From the NCBI RefSeq assembly GCF_023065955.2, contig NW_026622841.1:21139501-21203500 (forward strand): 64,000 bases of DNA, written 5' to 3'. The translations under genes and the position numbers were made by a program. The notes beneath the pieces were generated by a model that was not told the DNA's origin, did no database searches, and saw only the letters and a list, made by a program, of their open reading frames with translations. This DNA comes from Ursus arctos. Taxonomy: Eukaryota > Chordata > Mammalia > Carnivora > Ursidae. Shown one piece after another: positions 57,440-64,000 of the stretch (its first letter is position 1; each line of letters starts with the position of its first letter).

Positions 57440-57825
57440 ACTTGGATTTCTAATGTTTCATTACAAATATACATACCAATGCACAGAGTCAACATTCAAG
57501 CGATAGTTGGACAACTGCTGCCAAGGGGAGTATTTTTGATGGGCTCAATGGTGGGAATAAGACCCAATAGGGCCCAGACCAAGGCGAGATAAATAAGGTG
57601 ATACATGCAAATGTGTGATCAGATACTTTTTTTCCCCTAATATTTTGCTATTTAGTTTATCATAGATTGTTGCAGTAATTTTGAGTTCTTAAAATATAGC
57701 ATTAAAGTACTACTTATCTTGATTGCTGAGTTTTTAAGTTTCCCCTCAAATTTTATATCCGAGGCAAGTGCCTCAGATGCCTGATCCTAATTTTGGCCCT
57801 GGTTTGGGTTATTGGCTGCAATTAT
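57440..57825. other. Unique DNA, nothing recognised
   Basis: No repeat or exon recognised. Confidence 0.4.
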
Positions 57826-58163
57826 TCACATGCCCATGTCAACATTCCTGCTGTTTTTTAGCTGAGTAGAAGGTACTTTGTACCCCTGGCATTTGGGTTT
57901 TACCATGTGACTTGCTTTGGCCAACATGGATGTTAGCAAATAGGATGTGAGCAGAGCTTGAAGTTGTTTGCAGGACAGGGTTTTCCTTCTTGCATTCCTG
58001 CCATCATCATGAACAGAGAATGTCTTAGGAAGCTACAACCCCTGATACCTAAGCCCAGAAGATGTGGAACAAACTTGAACCCAACCTGCAATTTGAATCC
58101 TGCAGGCTAGATGAGTTGCCACCACCTACAGACCCATGATCTTAGGAAATTATTACTGTTTTG

Positions 58164-58192
58164 TGTTGCTGTTGTTGTTGTTGTTGTTGTTT
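58164..58192 (+). repeat. (GTT)n microsatellite at SINE tail
   Basis: About eight GTT units abut the T-rich tail complement of the next SINE, so the repeat probably grew from that tail. Confidence 0.93.
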
Positions 58193-58377
58193 AAAGATTT
58201 TATTTATTTGACAGAGAGAGAGACAGCCAACAAGAGAGGGAACACAAGCAGAGGGAGTGGGAGAGGAAGAAGCAGGCTCCCAGCCGAGAAGCCTGATGCA
58301 GGGCTCGATCCCAGGACTCTGGGATCACGCCCCGAGCCCAAGGCAGACGCTTAATGACTGAGCCACACAGGCACCCC
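58193..58377 (-). mobile_element. Full-length carnivore tRNA-derived SINE, nested
   Basis: 'aaagattttatttatttgac', a GA run, 'agaagcaggctcccagccga', 'gggatcacgccccgagcc' and the head complement 'gagccacacaggcaccccc' are present. It lies within the older repeat at 57830-58450. Flanking 'attactgtt' and 'actactgtt' may be the decayed target duplication. Confidence 0.95.
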
Positions 58378-58524
58378 CACTACTGTTGTTTTAAACCAGT
58401 GAGGTTTGCAGGTAGTTTGTTATATAGCATTACTCTAGCAACTCTGAGTAGTAGAGAGGGGAGGTAGGAAATATGCTTCTCTACCTCTCATACTTTTTTT
58501 TTTTATAAATAATAATCCATTTCA

Positions 58525-58760
58525 TCTATTTACAAACATCCATTATGCAACTACAATGTGATAGGCACTGGGTTTTCAGAGATGGTTTAAAATGCTGGTC
58601 TTTGTGGTTCAGAAGTTTACTGCATAGTAGGAGAAAGTCTATGAATGAGTAGATGCAATTAGCTGTTAAGAGTGCTGAAAGGCAAATCTGCATTTGGTAC
58701 AAGAGGCACAGAGTTTAATAAGTTATCAAACCTACTAGAGAGAAAAGATTTAATGGAAGA
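58525..58760 (+). repeat. Ancient interspersed repeat fragment
   Basis: 'gcaactacaatgtgataggcac' style near 58546, 'tactgcatagtaggagaaag' near 58619, and 'gagtagatgcaattagctg' near 58647 match the same old repeat family seen around 11 kb. The name is uncertain. Confidence 0.45.
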
Positions 58761-58769
58761 GCTGATTAT

Positions 58770-60180
58770 TATATGGAAGTAAACCCAGATGCTCGCCCAG
58801 GGAAATAAAGAAGTTCAGACAGGGACCGTGGCACTGCAGGGCACACATTACCTACAGAGAGAGAAGCTCTTCAGCTCTAGCTAATTGTTAGTAGGTAAAA
58901 ATTGGAAGCTCAGTGTTATCCTGTCTTCTGGCTTTCAAGAGAAATCTAGATTATTCTTCAAAAAAGTTTCACAATGTTAAAATAGTGGCCATTAATTCAA
59001 GCTGTTTCTACCTACTGCACAGGCAAGAAAGTCCCCAGACCCAACAAACAAATAATCAGACCATGGGCCACATTTAAACCTTGGATTTCCAGTTTGAGGT
59101 TAACCAATTGGTAGGAAATCAGGAGACAGCCAGCTTGGACAGGGCACGATAGCCCCCTCTCAGGGGTGGGCGGTACTGAGATCTTGCCTTCAGCTCAGCC
59201 CTCCAAGCCAGTGCTCCCTGGCAGTGCTGGTGCAACTGGGAGGAATGCATGTTCTTTTTCTTTGTCTTTTTTTTTTTTTTTCCAATTTGCTCAAAGTCAC
59301 TGAAGGGCATGTTTCTTTCATCAATTTCCATCTCTTAATAACAACAAAGTAATAATAAACATAATGAAAACATCTAAAGTCATAGAAAATGCACTTTTAA
59401 TTATCTGTAATTTCAGACACTGTCTCTCCCTAATATGCTAGATAGCATGTTTCCTTTAACAACTATGCATATTTCAGTCTAGGAATAATAACAATTCGTA
59501 ATATTTTTTTTAGGAAAGCAGATTATGCTCCTATATTTTCACTATTAAATTTGCGTAATAAAGGAAAATGTATTTTCAAAATATAACAGATGTACCTTTG
59601 TATAAAAATTATCCATCTTTGGTATTATTCGTATAAATCTTCGAACAGTATTTTTTTTTTTCTTGTCAAAATCTAAACCTATCTGCAAACAATAGCACCA
59701 ACAGTGGAAGGTGGTTTGGGGGTTGGGAGGATAAATGTCAAGTTTAGCAGGACTGCGTAAGTGCTCTTCATTTATAAATAATACACCACAATATGGTAAC
59801 ATGATATTTATCTAGCATTACGGAGGAATTTGGTATTCTACGAACACAAATGTTTTTCATAGTTGGAGGTTACAACTTCAAATGCCCCCAAGAAAGTTGA
59901 TGAGAAGCTATCTAAGATCTATTACATAATTTATCTGCCTTCTTAAACAGACTAGACTAAAATAAACAGACAGGTAAAGCAAAACCTTGGATTCTTGAAG
60001 TTTCGCCTCATGAATAGCATATTATGCTATAATGCAACTTGCCTTCCGTGGCTACGGTAGGAGATGGGATTGTCGAGCCATGTATGAAATGGCCTTTGAT
60101 CTAGTCTGCAGCCTGATGGTTCTTCTGTATCAGAATCATCCCATGGGAACACAGATTATTGGTCTCCTTCCTCTACAGTT
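58770..60180. other. Unique DNA, nothing recognised
   Basis: 59095-59250 is locally GC-richer. A T-run lies near 59267-59281 and another near 59650. No exon or repeat body was recognised. Confidence 0.4.
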
Positions 60181-60196
60181 TTTTTTTTTTTTTTTT
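60181..60196 (+). repeat. Poly-T run
   Basis: 16 T residues that could be the complement of an unrecognised retroelement tail. Confidence 0.9.
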
Positions 60197-60299
60197 CAGT
60201 AGGTTTGGGCTGGAAAACAAGATTTTGAATTTCTAACATATTCTCAGGTGATGTTGCTGTTGCTGGTCCAGAAATCATATTTTAATCGCCACTGCTATC

Positions 60300-60395
60300 A
60301 GCCTTTCCCTCTTCCGTCCTCCCTTTCCTCCTTCTATCCCTCTTCCCTCTCACCCTTCTTCCTTCATTTCTTCCTTCCTTCCTTCTGTCTTTTTA
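60300..60395 (+). repeat. Pyrimidine-rich CCTT/TTCC tract
   Basis: Nearly pure C/T, with TTCC and CCTT tetramers and a late TTCCTTCC run. Confidence 0.9.
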
Positions 60396-60399
60396 AAAT

Positions 60400-61100
60400 A
60401 TATTTTCTAACTCCTACTCCTTCGCCTATGATTTATCAATGCTTTCCACGTGCTCTCGCTTATAAAATGCTCGCAGAAAACTAAGTCTTCTCATCTTACT
60501 GCTTCAGACCATGATTGTGCCTCTAGGCTTAGCCCTTTATTAGCAGCAATCACACAGCCAGTTTGGGAAGCAGAACCAGTGTTGAGGGCTCTGGTCCTTA
60601 GAGATTCTGTCTTTAACTTGTTTGGACTTACAGAAATCAGGACATCAAGGCATCATTTATCATGAAGTATGGACAATTCCACAGACATTTCTAACACTCT
60701 TCAGTCCCTTCTCAGGCTTCCAAAATTTCACTGTCATCTTGAGATGGCAAATATGTTTTTCCAAAAACCCACATTACCAAGGAAGCACCCTTGCTTCCAT
60801 CAGTTTTTTCCTTCCTTGTGTAAAGTGAGATGGAATATGGCATTCACCAGAATCAGGTTTTTATGGCTATTTAAAAGCCCAGGCTTGTTGTCAAACTCTG
60901 ATATTCTCTAACCATCACAACTTAGTCCTCTAAAAAATTTACCAGTAACAACACAAAGTCCTCCTGTTTTTCTGAATGTTAAAAAAATGAGAGTAAGTAA
61001 GAAACATTCATTCTTTTCTCAAAGAACTTACATTTTAACTGTAAATATATACGGGTCCTGTGTAAATGACACAGAAAATGCTTTCACACATCAATTAAAA
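60400..61100. other. Unique DNA, nothing recognised
   Basis: Three plus-strand frames of 68-80 codons overlap between 60450 and 60911. None shows a recognisable domain. Confidence 0.4.
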
Positions 61101-61110
61101 GATCATAATG

Positions 61111-61283
61111 AGGGGAGCCTGTGTAGCTCAGTTGGTTAAGCGTCCAACTCTTGGTTTCGGCTCAGGTCATGATCTCAGGGTCATGAGATGGAGCCCTGCA
61201 TCAGGCTCTGCACTGAGCATGAAGCCTGCTTAAGATTCTCTCTCTCCCTCACCCTCTGCCCCTCACCCCACTAAAAAAAAAAA
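61111..61283 (+). mobile_element. Carnivore tRNA-derived SINE, older subtype
   Basis: 'ggggagcctgtgtagctcag', 'gcgtccaactcttggtttcgg' style, 'ggtcatgatctcagggtcat', 'cttaagattctctctctccc' and a poly-A tail. A short duplication, ATCATAA, flanks it near 61102-61108 and 61284-61290. The body differs from the 'ccctctccc' copies and is closer to an older subtype. Confidence 0.93.
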
Positions 61284-61289
61284 ATCATA

Positions 61290-62009
61290 AGGGTATAACT
61301 AGAGACAAACATTTTCATTATTTGTACATTGAACTTCCAGCTGCATTTTGCATGTATTTCACTAAATATCAGACATTGCATGTACTTGTTACCTTCTATG
61401 TCTATCAGTGAACAATTACAATGCTTACATGGACGTAATTAAAGTACACATAATTATTATAGCAGATAAGATGAAAAATCAAAGGCAAATGACGCAACAA
61501 TTTTAGATAAGTGAAATTTAAATGGCACCAAAATACCCACATCAGTGAGATCCAAAGGGGAAAGGCAGAAGAAATGTTGGCATTCTAAATTTCCCACAAA
61601 ACATTCAGATTTTGGAAGTACCAATTTATATAACAACTGTTTTTATTAATTTAATCAATTGCCTATGAAAATATGCAGCAGCATTTCCATCTTCTGAATT
61701 ACTCCAAAAATTAAAGCAAACAAAAAATCTACATAGTAGTAGATATAAGCAAAGAAAATACCAAGATGGTATTAAAATGAAAGTCAGAGGTATAAAATAA
61801 GACAGAGGAGATAATCACAACAACAATAATAATTTGAATGCTTCCTCTGTGCCAAGAATGCTACTGTTTTAAACCTACTATCTAAGTCTTGATACAATTT
61901 TGTAATATAGTTAGCTAACAGTGCCAATATTCAAATTCAGACTGTATTTGTTTCAAATATCTCATGAGAATAAACTGTGATGACAAAAATGTAAGTGAAA
62001 CCCACCTTC
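61290..62009. other. Unique DNA, possible MIR at 61815-61950
   Basis: 'gaatgcttcctctgtgccaa' near 61836 and 'attcaaattcagactg' near 61929 suggest a decayed minus-strand MIR. The rest is AT-rich and unrecognised. Confidence 0.4.
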
Positions 62010-62022
62010 GAAAAGACAAAAT

Positions 62023-62219
62023 TTTTTAAGTCTTTTTTTTTTTTTTTTTAAGATTATATTTATTTATTTGAGAGAGAGAGAGCACAAGTAGGGAGGATAG
62101 GGAGAAGCAGGATTTCTGCTGAGCATGGAGCCCAACATGGTTCTCAATCCCAGGACCACGGGATCGTGACCTGAGCTGAAGGCAGACATTTAACCCACTG
62201 AGCCACCCAGGCGCTCCTG
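62023..62219 (-). mobile_element. Full-length carnivore tRNA-derived SINE
   Basis: A long T-run, 'aagattatatttatttattt', a GA run, 'gggatcgtgacctgagct' near 62160 and the head complement 'gagccacccaggcgctcc'. A target duplication GAAAAGACAAAAT (62010-62022) against GAAAAGGCAAAAT (62220-62232) matches 12 of 13. Confidence 0.96.
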
Positions 62220-62234
62220 GAAAAGGCAAAATAT

Positions 62235-62695
62235 TTCGAACTGGGTAGATATGCACAAACACAGGAGACACCCACATGACAGTAAAAGATACACCTTAAA
62301 TAGCTGTACATACTAAATAGGATAGTATTAAGACACATAAAAGACATTAAAAATAAAACGTATTTTATGTATGATATAGAATTAGAAAACTACTTAGTTT
62401 CATGAGTGTAATAAACTTGAATACTAAGACGGAATTTAAAAAGAAAACAAAAAAAGTTCATATTTAAAACTCATCATACATATAAAGCAAAAATCCTATA
62501 TACTGGCAAACTGAATTTCACAGAATATTAGTATTCTCACATCTACAGAGTGGCAAAATCCTACAGTCAGTAAATACTTGTAAAAATCAGAAAAAACCAA
62601 AAAAGTATAAACCTGTATAGAGAATTAGAATAGTAAAGTATTAATAGTAGTTATCTTTGGTAAAAAGGTTATCTGTGATTTTTTCTTTTTTTGGT
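62235..62695. other. Unique AT-rich DNA, nothing recognised
   Basis: Nothing recognised between the two SINEs. Confidence 0.4.
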
Positions 62696-62701
62696 CTACT
62701 A

Positions 62702-62905
62702 TATATTTTTTTTAAAGATTTTATTTATTTATTTGAGAGAGAGCATGCGAGAGAGCAGGAGCTGGGGGAAGAGCAGAGAAAGAGGGAGAAGTAGGCTCCC
62801 CGCTGAGCAGAGAGCCTAACTATACATGGGGCTCAGTCCCAGGACCCTGAGATCATGGCCTGAGCCAAAGGCAGACGTTCAACTGACTGAGCCACCCAGG
62901 CGCCC
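62702..62905 (-). mobile_element. Full-length carnivore tRNA-derived SINE
   Basis: 'taaagattttatttatttat', 'gaaagagggagaagtaggct', 'gagatcatggcctgagcc' and the head complement 'gagccacccaggcgcccc'. A short flanking repeat CTACTA lies at 62696-62701 and 62906-62911. Confidence 0.96.
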
Positions 62906-62948
62906 CTACTACTCTTTATTTTCAAATGTATCTCCAATTAATGCATAC

Positions 62949-62983
62949 ATGTCTTTCATAATGTGTATATGTCTTTCATAATG
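62949..62983 (+). repeat. 15-bp duplication at 20-bp spacing
   Basis: ATGTCTTTCATAATG occurs at 62949-62963 and again at 62969-62983 without mismatch, separated by TGTAT. Confidence 0.95.
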
Positions 62984-63036
62984 ACAAAACAGATTTTATT
63001 TTCAAAAAAAGCAAATATAAATCTATACATGTGTAC

Positions 63037-63116
63037 ACATATATGTGTATGCGTGTGTATGCATATATATATATATATATATATACATATATATACACAC
63101 GCATACACATATATGT
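63037..63116. repeat. 24-bp perfect inverted repeat around (AT)n
   Basis: The left arm 63037-63060 and right arm 63093-63116 are exact complements (ACATATATGTG...GTGTAT). The 32-base spacer is itself an AT dinucleotide run that can pair, so the whole 80 bases could fold into one hairpin or extrude as a cruciform. Confidence 0.95.
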
Positions 63117-63339
63117 TAAAGAGTATTTTAAAACTCTAATACTGCAGCGGTCACTTATTCCTGGACTTTGTGCTTCATGAGGACAAATAATGCCTTTTTT
63201 AAACACTAAGGAAATATCCAGAATAATGTAAAAACTTCCCTTTTATAAACCATTTTGAATCTCATCTTCCATAAATATTAATTTGTGTTCATCATTATCT
63301 TTCTAGTTTATGACCTCTTTTTTTAAATTTTTTATTTTT

Positions 63340-63519
63340 TTAAAGATTTTATTTATTCATTTGAGAGAGAGAAAGAGAGGTAGAGAGAGCACAAGCAGAG
63401 GGAGGGGGAGAAGCAGGCTCCCCACTGAACAGGGAGTCTGACATGGGGCTCAATCCCAGGACCTTGAGATCATGACCCGAGCTGAAGGCAGATGCTCAAC
63501 CGAGACACCCAGGTGCCCC
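63340..63519 (-). mobile_element. Full-length carnivore tRNA-derived SINE
   Basis: 'taaagattttatttattcat', a GA run, 'gagaagcaggctccccactg', 'gagatcatgacccgagct' and the head complement 'cacccaggtgcccc'. The head complement lacks part of the usual 'gactgagcc' block. It lies directly before another copy. Confidence 0.95.
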
Positions 63520-63540
63520 TCTTTTTTTTTTTTTTTTCCT

Positions 63541-63724
63541 TTAAGATTTTATTTATTTATTTGAGAGAGAGAGAGCAAATGAGAGAGCACAAGCAGGGGG
63601 AGCAACAGTCAGAGAGAGAGGGAGAAGCAGACTTCTTGCTGAGCAGGGAGCCCAAAGCGGATTTCAATCCCAGGACCCTGAGCCGAAGGCAGATGCTTAA
63701 GCAACTGAGTCACCCAGGAACTCC
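63541..63724 (-). mobile_element. Carnivore tRNA-derived SINE, head-to-tail with the previous copy
   Basis: Its T-rich tail complement (about 63521-63540) abuts the head of the copy at 63340-63519. The 'gatcatgacct' segment is missing between 'aggaccctg' and 'agccgaagg' near 63676. The head complement reads 'gagtcacccaggaactcc'. The tail T-run probably served as the insertion site for the first copy, or the reverse. Confidence 0.94.
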
Positions 63725-63725
63725 C

Positions 63726-64000
63726 AGTCTGCGAACTCTTCTGTGGGGAATAACACCAATATATTTTCCACCAGGTATATAAAGAAATCCTACACTTTTT
63801 TTTTTCTTTTTGGTCCTAAAATTACCTTCAAGCTTCGAGAGTTCTCCTAGGCATGGTATTCTTGAATTCGTTGAACATGTCCATGTTCCACTTACTAATA
63901 TCCTTCATGGACATGAATTTAATTGTGTCCCTTTTCACCCATTATTTTTCTGAACTGAAAATTTCTGATCCGGTCTTACTATTTCATTCCTTTGATCATT
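63726..64000. other. Unique DNA at window end, nothing recognised
   Basis: AT-rich with a T-run near 63798. No exon or repeat recognised. Confidence 0.4.

Larger units (their letters stand above)
57830..58450 (+). mobile_element. Old interspersed repeat interrupted by a SINE
   Basis: 'gtgacttgctttggccaac' near 57907, 'aaataggatgtgagcagagc' near 57939, and 'aaaccagtgaggtttgcagg' near 58394 with 'gtttgttatatagcattactctagcaact' style near 58416 are two ends of one abundant mammalian repeat. A minus-strand SINE at 58193-58377 separates them. The family name is not certain. Confidence 0.65.

Noticed and set aside
63037..63116. microRNA precursor
   Set aside because: The hairpin is dominated by dinucleotide repeats, which fold without being Drosha substrates; no conservation can be judged here.

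Overview
This window is vertebrate nuclear DNA from a carnivoran mammal. I find no protein-coding exon, functional RNA gene, CRISPR array or operon that I can support. The organism call rests on tRNA-derived carnivore SINEs: about 14 copies or fragments carry the hallmark head GCCTGGGTGGCTCAG or its complement. The GTCATGATCCCAGG, CTGGGATC and CTGCTTCTCCCTCTCCC blocks match what I know of caniform copies outside the dog lineage (bear, seal or mustelid type). The dog-lineage GGCGCAGCGGTT head and the cat-type body were not seen. Carnivore-type L1 3' ends at 22.7 kb and 24.0 kb agree with this.

Left third (1-26 kb): AT-rich, mostly unique DNA with old insertions only. It holds an unusual GC-rich degenerate repeat block (1.9-3.2 kb) joined to an L1 3' end (3.2-4.3 kb), MLT1-type LTRs at 9.2 and 16.7 kb, hAT-type fragments at 11.1 and 23.3 kb, a HAL1/L1-like relic near 20 kb, and two antisense L1 3' ends near 22.7 and 24.0 kb, the second splitting an L2 relic. 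No carnivore SINE was seen before 28.5 kb.

Middle (26-45 kb): a stretch at 26.2-26.95 kb is richer in CpG and G+C than its surroundings and is the best candidate for a regulatory or exonic element. It is followed by an L2 relic (27.2-28.9 kb) broken by a MIR, an L1 fragment and a SINE head. Then come MER20, SINEs, MLT1 LTRs, a palindromic MITE at 36.9 kb, a probable ERV LTR at 39.2-39.6 kb, several microsatellites, and long unique blocks (30.5-31.25, 32.2-33.7 and 33.8-36.2 kb) that could contain conserved non-coding elements.

Right third (45-64 kb): L2 fragments at 45.5-47.7 kb, a 1.8 kb L1 3' portion (48.2-50.0 kb), another L1 3' end (53.9 kb), a group of MIRs (53.3-56.1 kb), and a dense cluster of minus-strand SINEs in the last 2 kb. 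A perfect 24-bp inverted repeat at 63.04-63.12 kb flanks an AT dinucleotide core.

The elements do not form a pathway. The layout reads as an intergenic desert or a long intron, shaped by nested retrotransposition and microsatellite growth. Repeat names come from recognising consensus phrases by eye, so boundaries are approximate unless a target-site duplication is given.
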